From: Siccibacter colletis
GTDB lineage: Bacteria; Pseudomonadota; Gammaproteobacteria; Enterobacterales; Enterobacteriaceae
Assembly: GCF_000696575.1 (NCBI RefSeq)
Contig: NZ_JMSQ01000006.1
Span: forward strand, 310,001 to 374,000
Reading direction: 5' to 3'
DNA: 64,000 nucleotides
A program made the translations under genes and the position numbers. Position 1 is the first letter of the stretch, and each line of letters opens with the position of its first letter. Positions 10,210 to 17,866 of the stretch are shown here, piece after piece. The notes under the pieces are model-generated. The model searched no databases. It was not told where the DNA came from and was given only the letters and a program-made list of their open reading frames with translations.

Positions 10210-10607
10210 TTTTGTTTACGCTCGCGCTGACCAACGATCGGGCGTTCGCCGTGCAGCAGATGCGAACTCCAGCTGACCACCAGGAATACCACCAGCGTAC
10301 TGATGGCGCAGGAGACAACCACCGGGCCGAACTGGGCGCGCAGCACGTCGGTGTACTGCATCACCCCGACGCCGACCGGCACAAACAGCAGTACCATATA
10401 GCGGATGAGGGCGTGGCAGCCCGGCTTCACCCACTTCGCCGGCACAATCTGCAGCGACAGCAGCACAAACAGGATCAGCATCCCGATAATGCTGCCAGGA
10501 ATCGCCACGGGAAGCAGCGTCGCAATGCCGATGCCGGCATAGAGACAGGCATAGAGAACAATAAACGCGCGCACGAAGTGCCAGCATGTGATAAGCCATT
10601 TATTCAT
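10206..10607 (-). CDS. yohJ: YohJ, LrgA/CidA-family membrane protein
   Basis: Small membrane protein (133 residues, E. coli 132) with four hydrophobic segments and the LrgA/CidA hallmark [17 protein letters not shown], followed by [13 protein letters not shown]. It is the partner of YohK, in the same order and with the same overlap as in E. coli. The C-terminus is charged and cytoplasmic ([14 protein letters not shown]). A CRP-like site lies about 50 bases upstream of its start. Confidence 0.93.
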   Translation of the reverse strand: MNKWLITCWHFVRAFIVLYACLYAGIGIATLLPVAIPGSIIGMLILFVLLSLQIVPAKWVKPGCHALIRYMVLLFVPVGVGVMQYTDVLRAQFGPVVVSCAISTLVVFLVVSWSSHLLHGERPIVGQRERKQK

Positions 10608-10656
10608 GGGGATAGCCCTTAGTTATTCGCATTCATCATACAATTAAAAATAATTC

Positions 10657-10672
10657 TGTGCTACCGATCACA
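10657..10672 (-). promoter_or_regulatory. CRP-like site upstream of yohJ
   Basis: TGTGC-N6-TCACA, nine of ten consensus positions, centred 57 bases before the yohJ start codon. This position suits activation of yohJK by CRP. No -10 element was assigned with confidence. Confidence 0.55.
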
Positions 10673-10797
10673 TCACTCTGTGAGCATAACAAGCTTTTCC
10701 GGCGCAGGCCTCAGACAGATTACCCGCGTTATCGCACCACTGGCACCCGTCAGGCGGAGGCGCTACCATAGCGCCTCATTTTTCTCCGGGTAGCACT

Positions 10798-11757
10798 ATG
10801 CGCGTTTTGCTGGCACCGATGGAGGGCGTCCTCGACGCCCTGGTGCGTGAAATTTTAACCGACGTTAACGATTACGACCTCTGCATCACCGAATTTTTAC
10901 GGGTGGTGGACTCGCTGCTGCCGGCGAAATCCTTCTATAAACTCTGCCCGGAACTGCACCACCACAGCCGTACCCCGTCCGGCACCCGGGTGCGCATCCA
11001 GCTACTGGGTCAGCATCCGGCGTGGCTGGCGGAGAACGCCGCCCGTGCGGTGGAACTTGGCTCATGGGGGGTCGATCTCAACTGCGGCTGTCCGTCGAAG
11101 CTGGTCAACGGCAGCGGCGGCGGCGCGACGCTGCTGAAAGATCCGGATCTGATTTACCGCGGCGCGAAGGCGATGCGCGAGGCGGTGCCGTCGCACCTGC
11201 CGGTCACGGTTAAAATCCGTCTCGGCTGGGACAGCGGCGCGCGGCAGTTTGAGATCGCCGATGCGGTGCAGCAGGCGGGGGCCAGCGAGCTGGTGGTGCA
11301 TGGCCGCACCAAAGAGGATGGCTATAAAGCCGAGCGCATTAACTGGCAGGCTATCGGTGAAATCCGCCAGCGGCTGAGCATTCCGGTGATCGCCAACGGC
11401 GAAATCTGGGACTGGCAGAGCGCGCAGGATTGTCTGGCGGTGACCGGCTGCGATGCGGTGATGATCGGGCGCGGGGCGCTGAACGTGCCGAATTTAAGCC
11501 GGGTGATCAAATATAACGAGCCGCGCATGCCGTGGCCGCAGGTGGTGGCGCTGCTGCAAAAGTATGTCCGGCTGGAGAAGCAGGGCGACACCGGGATGTA
11601 TCACGTCGCCCGCATCAAGCAGTGGCTGGGCTATCTGCGCAAAGAGTACGCAGACGCGGGCGATCTCTTCGATACCATTCGCACCCTGAAAACGTCTCAG
11701 GCTATCGCTGCGGTCATCGACGGGCAGTCGGCTGCGTCAGTCATTTCCGCCACCTGA
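10798..11757 (+). CDS. dusC: DusC, tRNA-dihydrouridine(16) synthase
   Basis: FMN/NADPH enzyme that reduces uridine 16 of tRNA to dihydrouridine. 319 residues, close to the E. coli length. The N-terminal TIM barrel starts at once ([16 protein letters not shown]). The catalytic cysteine is C98 in NCGCPSK, the phosphate/FMN segments [10 protein letters not shown] and [22 protein letters not shown] are intact, and the C-terminal helical domain carries [13 protein letters not shown]. The last 20 residues differ from E. coli, and the 3' end overlaps the converging lysR-type gene by 61 bases. It stands alone as a transcription unit, opposite to yohJK. Confidence 0.96.
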   Translation: MRVLLAPMEGVLDALVREILTDVNDYDLCITEFLRVVDSLLPAKSFYKLCPELHHHSRTPSGTRVRIQLLGQHPAWLAENAARAVELGSWGVDLNCGCPSKLVNGSGGGATLLKDPDLIYRGAKAMREAVPSHLPVTVKIRLGWDSGARQFEIADAVQQAGASELVVHGRTKEDGYKAERINWQAIGEIRQRLSIPVIANGEIWDWQSAQDCLAVTGCDAVMIGRGALNVPNLSRVIKYNEPRMPWPQVVALLQKYVRLEKQGDTGMYHVARIKQWLGYLRKEYADAGDLFDTIRTLKTSQAIAAVIDGQSAASVISAT

Positions 11758-12659
11758 CGGCGAATAAACTCCCGCAGCCACATCAGCGCCGGGTCGGAGT
11801 TATGGCGCTGGTGCCAGAGCAGCGACAGCGTAAACGGCGGCACCTCCAGCGGCACTGGTGCTGACGCCAGCCCCCATGTTTTTTCCCATCCCTGCGCCAG
11901 CCCGGCGGGCACGCTGGCGAACGCCGGTAGCGACGCCAGCAGCCCCGGCAGGGCGGCGAAATGCGGCGTGGTATAGCTGACGCGACGCGCCAGTCCCTGT
12001 TTCGCCAGCAGGGTATCAATCTGGCTGCTGTTCGCTTCGCGGTAGCTCACCAGCAGATGCGGATACGTCGTAAAGGTGTCCACGTCAGGCGCACCGCGCA
12101 ACGGCAGCAGCGCCGGGTGCCACAGTGTAGTTAAGGACATCGCGGTCAGGGGTTCGCGCTCCAGCCAGCGCGGCCCGGCAGTGGCAACGCTTATCGCCAT
12201 ATCCAGCTCTCCGGCCTCCAGCCGCTCGGCATCGCTGAACGGATCGCTCGCCACCGTGCTCAGGCGCACGCCGGGTGCCACGGCACGCAGCGCCGGGATC
12301 AGGACCGGCATCAGCCACATCTCTACCCAGTCGGTCATGCCCAGCGTGACGGTGACCTGCGCCTGCGCAGGATGAAACTCCGCCTGCTGAAACAGTGCCG
12401 ACTGCAGCTGCTCCAGCAGCGGCATCAGTTCGCTGTGCAGCGCCACGGCGCGGGCGGTGGGCTGCATCCGGTGGCCGCTGCGGATAAACAGCGGATCGTC
12501 AAACATATCCCGCAGGCGCGACAGCGCGCCGCTCACCGCCGGCTGGCCGAGATGCAGCTTATCCGCCGCTGCCGACACGCTCTGCTCGCGAAACAGCACC
12601 GCAAAGGCGATCAGCAGATTGAGGTCGATTTTGCGAAAATCATTCTCTTTGATAGTCAT
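11697..12659 (-). CDS. LysR-family transcriptional regulator
   Basis: 320-residue LysR-type regulator. A winged helix-turn-helix occupies about residues 8-65 ([40 protein letters not shown]), followed by a periplasmic-binding-like effector domain. It resembles the NodD/PNPB subgroup with the [16 protein letters not shown] signature after the HTH. The ATG at 12659 has GGAG six to seven bases upstream; a start five codons earlier is possible. It is divergent from the metallo-beta-lactamase-fold gene, with 75 bases between the starts, the usual layout for a LysR regulator and its target. The effector is unknown. Absent from this place in E. coli K-12. Confidence 0.92.
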   Translation of the reverse strand: MTIKENDFRKIDLNLLIAFAVLFREQSVSAAADKLHLGQPAVSGALSRLRDMFDDPLFIRSGHRMQPTARAVALHSELMPLLEQLQSALFQQAEFHPAQAQVTVTLGMTDWVEMWLMPVLIPALRAVAPGVRLSTVASDPFSDAERLEAGELDMAISVATAGPRWLEREPLTAMSLTTLWHPALLPLRGAPDVDTFTTYPHLLVSYREANSSQIDTLLAKQGLARRVSYTTPHFAALPGLLASLPAFASVPAGLAQGWEKTWGLASAPVPLEVPPFTLSLLWHQRHNSDPALMWLREFIRRQVAEMTDAADCPSMTAAIA

Positions 12660-12734
12660 TATTTCTCCAATCAATTGGAGTGATAGTAGCGGGCGGTGGA
12701 TACTTCAGCAACTTTTTAGCCAACGGAGTATTCC

Positions 12735-13661
12735 ATGAAAGCTTCCCTGTTGCTTGCTGCCCTTGTTGGGGCGGTGCTCTCCTTACCCACTCAGGCCGCG
12801 ACGCCTGCCACCTCATGGCAGATGTCGCTCGGCGACTGGCGCATTACCGCGGTGTCTGATGGCTCGGTGGTGGTGCCGCTGGACAAACTGCTTACCCATA
12901 TCACGCCTGAAGCGCTGGCCAGCCGAATGGCCGCCGTGGGGAAAACGCCGCAGGCCGAGACCGCCATTAATACCTATGTCATCGATACCGGTCGCCAGCG
13001 CTATCTGGTGGACACCGGGGCCGGGGCGCTGTTGGGTAACGCCGGCGGCCATCTGCCGGATAACCTGCGCGCCGCCGGTATTCCCCCGGAATCCATTGAC
13101 CAGGTGCTGCTGACGCATATTCACGGCGACCATTCGGGCGGCTTGCAGCACGACGGCGTACCGGTCTTCCCCAACGCGACGGTGCGTGTCGAGCAGAAGG
13201 ATGTCGATTTCTGGCTGGACCCGGCACACGCCTCGCAGGTTGAGGCCAGCCAGCGTCATACCTTTGCCGAATCGGAACGCTCGCTGCGCCCGGTGATTAA
13301 TGCCGGAAAACTTCAGACCTTTACGGCACCGGTGAAGATAGCCGAGGGCATCGAGGCCATTCCCGCACCGGGCCATACGCCGGGTAGCGTCATCTACCGC
13401 GTAACGCACGGCGGTAAAACGCTGCTGCTGTGGGGCGATATTATTCATGCCGAACCGGTACAGATGCCGCAGCCGGAGGTGGCGATCCATTTCGATGTCG
13501 ATCAGACGCAGGCGGTGGCTACGCGTAAGCAGGTCTTAGAAAAAGCGGCAGCGGACGGAGACTGGATTGCCTCGGCGCATATTGCGTTCCCGGGCATCGG
13601 GAAAGTGGAGAAGAACGGGCAGGGATATCGCTGGATGCCAGCGCCGCAGACGCAGCGCTGA
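12735..13661 (+). CDS. Exported metallo-beta-lactamase-fold hydrolase
   Basis: 308-residue MBL-fold protein with a signal peptide cut after about residue 21 (..LPTQA|ATPATS), so it acts in the periplasm. The two-zinc motif is complete: H128-I-H130-G-D132-H133, a histidine in PAPGHTPGS, an aspartate in LLLWGDIIH and a late histidine in SAHIAFPG. This layout is that of the lactonase-like MBL group (AHL lactonases and relatives), not of class B beta-lactamases or glyoxalase II. Hydrolysis of a lactone or ester is therefore likely but unproven. ACGGAG at 12723-12728 precedes the ATG. Probably controlled by the divergent LysR regulator. Confidence 0.9.
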   Translation: MKASLLLAALVGAVLSLPTQAATPATSWQMSLGDWRITAVSDGSVVVPLDKLLTHITPEALASRMAAVGKTPQAETAINTYVIDTGRQRYLVDTGAGALLGNAGGHLPDNLRAAGIPPESIDQVLLTHIHGDHSGGLQHDGVPVFPNATVRVEQKDVDFWLDPAHASQVEASQRHTFAESERSLRPVINAGKLQTFTAPVKIAEGIEAIPAPGHTPGSVIYRVTHGGKTLLLWGDIIHAEPVQMPQPEVAIHFDVDQTQAVATRKQVLEKAAADGDWIASAHIAFPGIGKVEKNGQGYRWMPAPQTQR

Positions 13662-13674
13662 CAGAGGGGCGTGT

Positions 13675-13758
13675 TCAGAAAATCATTTTGAACACGCCGG
13701 TTACTACCAGCAGACCGATCAGGAAAATAATCAAAATTGCCCACAGTAAAATCTTCAT
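13675..13758 (-). CDS. yohP: YohP, 27-residue membrane protein
   Basis: Short gene encoding MKILLWAILIIFLIGLLVVT (residues 1-20) followed by GVFKMIF, nearly identical to E. coli YohP, a verified very small inner-membrane protein with one transmembrane helix. The ATG at 13758 has AAGGA just upstream. It sits between the MBL-fold gene and yohF, the E. coli location next to yohF. Function not established. Confidence 0.93.
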   Translation of the reverse strand: MKILLWAILIIFLIGLLVVTGVFKMIF

Positions 13759-13947
13759 TCCTTACTCCTTCTTCGCGCGAATGTCTTGTTTACGTTATGA
13801 AAAGTGTAGACGCTCTGCATCGGATTTCCTCCCCGATTGCTAAACGGCAATTAAACGACGCGTCAGCACCGGGCTTTTCCCATATTTACGGTTGCTTAAT
13901 CCCCACCGCCTATACTTAGCGCTTAATCGCACACCACGGAGGTCAAG

Positions 13948-14721
13948 ATGAGTTCTGGAAACAAAGTGGCAATTGTTACCGCATCCGATTCAGGCATCGG
14001 CAAAAAATGCGCGCTGCTGCTGGCGGAGCAGGGGTTTGATATCGGCATCACCTGGCACTCGGACGACGAGGGGGCGAGGGAGACCGCGCAGGACGTTGAA
14101 GCCCTGGGCCGCCGGGCAGAGATGATCCAGCTCGACCTCGGTCACCTGCCGGAGGGCGCGCAGGCGATTCAGACCCTGATCGATCGCTTCGGGCGGATCG
14201 ACGTGCTGGTGAATAACGCCGGCGCGATGTCGAAAGCGCCGTTCCTTGAGCTGGCGTTTGACGACTGGCGCAAGATATTCACTGTGGACGTGGACGGCGC
14301 GTTCCTGGTTTCGCAGATTGCTGCAAAAGCGATGGTGAAGCAGGGGCAGGGCGGACGCATCATCAACATTACCTCCGTGCATGAGCATACCCCGCTGCCG
14401 GAAGCGAGCGCCTATACTGCCGCGAAACATGCTCTCGGCGGGCTGACCAAGTCGATGGCGCTGGAGCTGGTGGAGCACGGCATTCTGGTGAACGCCGTCG
14501 CACCGGGAGCGATTGCCACGCCGATGAACGACATGGACGAAGGTGATGCCAAACCCGGCTCGCTGCCGATTGTGCCGATGGCGCGTCCGGGGGAAACCTT
14601 TGAAATTGCCAGCCTGGTCGCCTGGCTGGCTGGCGAAGGGGCCAGCTACACCACCGGGCAATCCTTTATCGTTGACGGCGGCTTTATGCTTGCCAACCCG
14701 CAGTTCAACGCCCAGCGTTAA
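13948..14721 (+). CDS. yohF: YohF, short-chain dehydrogenase/reductase
   Basis: 257-residue classical SDR oxidoreductase. The cofactor motif is T11-ASDSGIG, the NNAG motif is at 89-92, and the catalytic Ser-Tyr-Lys are S143, Y156 and K160 (YTAAK). The Gly-motif context favours NAD(P)(H). E. coli YohF is annotated as a putative acetoin-type dehydrogenase, but its natural substrate is not settled. GGAGG lies nine bases before the ATG. A terminator hairpin starts seven bases after the stop. Confidence 0.95.
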   Translation: MSSGNKVAIVTASDSGIGKKCALLLAEQGFDIGITWHSDDEGARETAQDVEALGRRAEMIQLDLGHLPEGAQAIQTLIDRFGRIDVLVNNAGAMSKAPFLELAFDDWRKIFTVDVDGAFLVSQIAAKAMVKQGQGGRIINITSVHEHTPLPEASAYTAAKHALGGLTKSMALELVEHGILVNAVAPGAIATPMNDMDEGDAKPGSLPIVPMARPGETFEIASLVAWLAGEGASYTTGQSFIVDGGFMLANPQFNAQR

Positions 14722-14727
14722 GCGCAC

Positions 14728-14755
14728 GCGCCAGCTACGGCTGGCGCTTTGCTTT
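14728..14755 (+). terminator. Terminator after yohF, inside the yohD 3' end
   Basis: Stem GCGCCAGC/GCTGGCGC (14728-14735, 14740-14747) with a TACG tetraloop, then TTTGCTTT. It ends yohF transcription and overlaps the last codons of the converging yohD. Confidence 0.8.
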
Positions 14756-15310
14756 CCAGCGCCGCAGCGCAAATCGCACCAGCCAGACGAGTATCACCGC
14801 CCCGACTACCCACACCAGGTGTTTCAGATGCTGATCGAGCGCGTGCAGCCACGGCGCGATCACTTCCCCACCCACATAGCCCAGGGTGGTAAACAGCGTC
14901 GCCCAGACCACGGCCCCGAGGATATTAAGCGGCAGGAACACGCGCGGCGGCAGGCGGCTGGCACCGATAATAATCGGCCCGATAATGCGAAAACCGTACA
15001 TAAAACGCGTACCGATGACGAACAACCACGGGTGGCGGGTAATCAGCGTTCTGGCGCGATCGATTTTGTGCTGATGGCGCTGGAGCCGCCGGTGCTGAAG
15101 AATGCGCTCGCCAAAATGGCGCCCGACCAGATAGAGCAGCTGATCGCCGATCATGCCACCCAGCGCCACCGCCAGCACCACCAGCGGGAAACGCAGCAGT
15201 CCCTGATGCGCCGCCACTCCGCCCAGCAAGGTGATGGTTTCTCCCTCCGCTACGCTGCCGATGAGCAGCGCCGCGTACCCGTACTGCGAAATCAGTTGAT
15301 TAATATCCAC
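14735..15310 (-). CDS. yohD: YohD, DedA-family membrane protein
   Basis: Inner-membrane protein of 191 residues of the DedA/SNARE-associated (VTT) family, whose members support membrane potential and lipid-carrier recycling. The hallmark segments are present: ..EGETITLLGGVAAHQG (E17-like acidic site), GGMIGDQLLYLVGRHFG and GTRFMYGFRIIGPIIIGAS with its conserved arginines. The start is GTG (15310), which gives MDINQL, parallel to E. coli MDLNTL. Substrate for this paralogue not known. Converges on yohF. Confidence 0.94.
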   Translation of the reverse strand: MDINQLISQYGYAALLIGSVAEGETITLLGGVAAHQGLLRFPLVVLAVALGGMIGDQLLYLVGRHFGERILQHRRLQRHQHKIDRARTLITRHPWLFVIGTRFMYGFRIIGPIIIGASRLPPRVFLPLNILGAVVWATLFTTLGYVGGEVIAPWLHALDQHLKHLVWVVGAVILVWLVRFALRRWKAKRQP

Positions 15311-15490
15311 CAGACTAATGTATCTCCCTGTTCATATTTCTTTTCAGCATACACCCTGACGCCTGAGCGGGTGACCGGGGCGCGACGAGGTGGGCAAAAA
15401 ATAATCAGAATCTGACGTATACTTGAGAGGACAGGTCGCGGCGGGCTGGTCCTGACGCGCTTTTATACATGACCACCTGAAGGGGGTTAT

Positions 15491-16078
15491 ATGAACCACG
15501 TCTGGGGACTCTTCTCCCATCCCGATCGCGAAATGCAGTCTATCAAGCGCGAAAATGAATCCGTAACCTACCACTACACCCACCATGTGCTGATCATGGC
15601 CGCCGTACCGGTGATCTGCGCCTTTATCGGCACTACGCAGATTGGCTGGGACTTCGGCGAGGGCAACGTCGTTAAGCTCTCGTTGTTTACCGGGTTTTAT
15701 CTGGCAGTGCTGTTCTACGCCCTGATGCTGGCCGGTGTGGCGGTGATGGGGCGGATAATCTGGTGGATGGCGCGTCGCTATCCGCAGCGTCCAACCCTGG
15801 CGCGCTGCATGGTGTTTGCCGGCTACGTGGCGACGCCGCTGTTCTTGAGCGGTGTGGTGGCGCTCTGGCCGCTGGTGTGGCTGTGCGCACTGGTGGGTAC
15901 CGCCGCGCTGTTTTACACCGGCTATCTGCTTTACGTCGGCATTCCGACCTTCCTGAACATTGACCGCGAAGAGGGGATGAGCTTCTCCAGCTCTACCCTT
16001 GCGATTGGCGTGCTGCTGCTTGAGGTGCTGCTGGCGCTGTCGGTGATCTTGTGGGGCTACGGATATCGTCTATTCTGA
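15491..16078 (+). CDS. yohC: YohC, Yip1-family inner-membrane protein
   Basis: 195-residue membrane protein of the Yip1 family, nearly co-linear with E. coli YohC (start MNHVWGLFSHPDREM, end VILWGYGYRLF). A cytoplasmic N-terminus of about 35 residues is followed by five hydrophobic segments. AGGGGG lies before the ATG. Function unknown in bacteria. A GC-rich hairpin (16082-16110) without a T tract follows and may act as a weak terminator. Confidence 0.94.
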   Translation: MNHVWGLFSHPDREMQSIKRENESVTYHYTHHVLIMAAVPVICAFIGTTQIGWDFGEGNVVKLSLFTGFYLAVLFYALMLAGVAVMGRIIWWMARRYPQRPTLARCMVFAGYVATPLFLSGVVALWPLVWLCALVGTAALFYTGYLLYVGIPTFLNIDREEGMSFSSSTLAIGVLLLEVLLALSVILWGYGYRLF

Positions 16079-16252
16079 ATGTCGCGGGGGAGCGGGCTGC
16101 CGCGCCCCCGCATTGCAGTGTTTCGTCACGATTCTCCAGTAGCGACAGAGCAGGACGCCGGAGTATCATGCCGGCGCCAGCTCCGTTATTCAGCGTACTG
16201 ACGGATGCGGTGTGCGCCATCACGCACATGAATAATCGACAGAATGACCGCC

Positions 16253-17170
16253 ATGCCGAAAACTATCCGTTTTTCTCTGCTTAGCCTTGCCCTGTTTATG
16301 GCCGTGCCCGCGCTGCCACAGGCCGTAGCCAAAACCACGCCCGTTGTTCAGCCCTCCCAGCCGGAAATCGCCTCCGGGAGTGCGATGATCGTCGATCTTG
16401 AAACCAACAAGGTGATCTTTTCCAGCCACCCCGATCTGGTGCGCCCGATAGCCTCCATCACCAAAGTGATGACGGCAATGGTGGTGCTGGACGCCAGCCT
16501 GCCGCTCGATGAGAAGCTGAAGGTGGACATCAGCCATACGCCAGAGATGAAAGGGATATACTCCCGCGTGCGTCTCAACAGCGAGATCAGCCGCAAAAAC
16601 ATGCTGCTGCTGGCGCTGATGTCCTCTGAGAACCGCGCCGCCGCGAGCCTCGCGCACCATTATCCCGGCGGGTATGACGCGTTTATCCGCGCCATGAACG
16701 CCAAAGCGAAAGCGCTGGGCATGACCCATACGCGCTTCGTTGAACCGACGGGGCTGTCGATTCAGAACGTCTCCACCGCCCGGGACCTGACGAAGCTGCT
16801 GATCGCCAGCAAGCAGTATCCGCTCATCGGCCAGCTCAGCACCACCCGCGAGGAGATGGCGACCTTCTCCAGCCCGGCGTACACCCTGCCGTTCCGTAAC
16901 ACCAACCATCTGGTGTACCGCGATAACTGGAATATTCAGCTGACCAAAACCGGCTTTACCAATGCGGCAGGCCACTGCCTGGTGATGCGCACCCTGATCA
17001 ATAATCGCCCGGTGGCGCTGGTGGTGATGGATGCGTTCGGGAAGTACACCCATTTTGCCGACGCGAGCCGGCTACGGACCTGGATTGAAACCGGGAAGGT
17101 GACGCCGGTGCCGGCGTCAGCGTTGAGCTATAAGCGCCAGAAAGCGGCGCAGATGGCGAGCGTGGAGTAA
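16253..17170 (+). CDS. pbpG: PbpG, penicillin-binding protein 7 (D-alanyl-D-alanine endopeptidase)
   Basis: Periplasmic low-molecular-mass PBP that cuts D-Ala-mDAP cross-links in peptidoglycan. About 305 residues with a signal peptide (..[11 protein letters not shown]). The serine-transferase motifs are complete: S68-I-T-K71, S125-E-N127 and K232-T-G234. The ATG at 16253 gives the MPK start of E. coli PbpG; an ATG three codons upstream (16244) is equally open and cannot be excluded. It follows yohC as in E. coli and converges on a GNAT gene. Confidence 0.95.
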   Translation: MPKTIRFSLLSLALFMAVPALPQAVAKTTPVVQPSQPEIASGSAMIVDLETNKVIFSSHPDLVRPIASITKVMTAMVVLDASLPLDEKLKVDISHTPEMKGIYSRVRLNSEISRKNMLLLALMSSENRAAASLAHHYPGGYDAFIRAMNAKAKALGMTHTRFVEPTGLSIQNVSTARDLTKLLIASKQYPLIGQLSTTREEMATFSSPAYTLPFRNTNHLVYRDNWNIQLTKTGFTNAAGHCLVMRTLINNRPVALVVMDAFGKYTHFADASRLRTWIETGKVTPVPASALSYKRQKAAQMASVE

Positions 17171-17182
17171 TGTTTTTACCGT

Positions 17183-17204
17183 ACCCTCTCTGAAAAGAGA
17201 GGGT
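17183..17204. terminator. Hairpin between pbpG and the GNAT gene
   Basis: ACCCTCTC (17183-17190) pairs with GAGAGGGT (17197-17204) around a six-base loop, 13 bases after the pbpG stop. There is no strong T tract on the plus strand, so only weak or bidirectional termination is inferred. Confidence 0.45.
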
Positions 17205-17218
17205 GCGTTATGCCTGAG

Positions 17219-17773
17219 CTACTCCGGCAGCGTCCAGTCGCCGTCATTCAGCGGGCGCTGCATGATGATGGTGTCGCGCCAGGCGCCCATCTTGTAACCG
17301 ACGCTGCGCAACTGCCCGGCCTTCACGAAACCCAGTTGCTTGTGCAGACGCAGCGACGCGGGGTTGTTATCCCCGTCGCCAATCACCGCCAGCAGCTGAC
17401 GCCACGGCCCCGCCTCGCAGCGGGCGATCAGCGCCATCAGCAATCCACTGCCGATGCCCCGTCCCGTCATGCTGGCATCCACGTAGATAGACTCTTCCAG
17501 GGTATAACGGTACGCCTGACGCGGGCGATAGCTGTCTGCATAGCAATATCCCACCAGAATGCCGCGGTACATCGCCACCAGCCAGGGCAGCCCCTGCGCC
17601 TGAACCGCCTGCATCCGTTCCGCCATTTGCTCTGCGGTTGGCGGAACTTCTTCAAACGAGGCGCGGCCATGCAGAACGTGCCAGGTATAGATGGTGGCAA
17701 TGGCGGTGCTGTCGTCCGATTTGGCATCGCGTATTTCAATATCTGCCAGCGGCAGCACTTCGACTACGGACAT
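17219..17773 (-). CDS. GNAT N-acetyltransferase, phosphinothricin-acetyltransferase type
   Basis: 184-residue cytoplasmic acetyltransferase of the Bar/Pat/MnaT subgroup. Typical features in order: EIRDAKSDDSTAIATIY, VLHGRASFEEVPPT (substrate loop of the Pat subgroup), YADSYRPRQAYRYTLEESIYVD, the acetyl-CoA loop GRGIGSGLL, and NNPASLRLHKQLGFVKAG. Relatives acetylate phosphinothricin, methionine sulfone or sulfoximine; the natural substrate here is unknown. It lies between pbpG and dld, divergent from neither, and is not at this site in E. coli K-12. Confidence 0.88.
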   Translation of the reverse strand: MSVVEVLPLADIEIRDAKSDDSTAIATIYTWHVLHGRASFEEVPPTAEQMAERMQAVQAQGLPWLVAMYRGILVGYCYADSYRPRQAYRYTLEESIYVDASMTGRGIGSGLLMALIARCEAGPWRQLLAVIGDGDNNPASLRLHKQLGFVKAGQLRSVGYKMGAWRDTIIMQRPLNDGDWTLPE

Positions 17774-17794
17774 AGCGAGATTCCTGTCATTATC

Positions 17795-17821
17795 AAAAAA
17801 GCCGAAGAATATATCTTCGGC
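17795..17821 (-). terminator. Terminator of dld
   Basis: On the minus strand GCCGAAGA, five-base loop, TCTTCGGC, then TTTTTT. It lies about 45 bases after the dld stop and before the GNAT gene. Confidence 0.9.
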
Positions 17822-17866
17822 AAGATGCGGATAATGTAGTACGGAGTTCGCGTGCCGAACAGCCTG

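Noticed and set aside
16082-16110. GC-rich hairpin after yohC as a terminator
   Set aside because: The stem is good but no T tract follows on the plus strand, so intrinsic termination is not supported.
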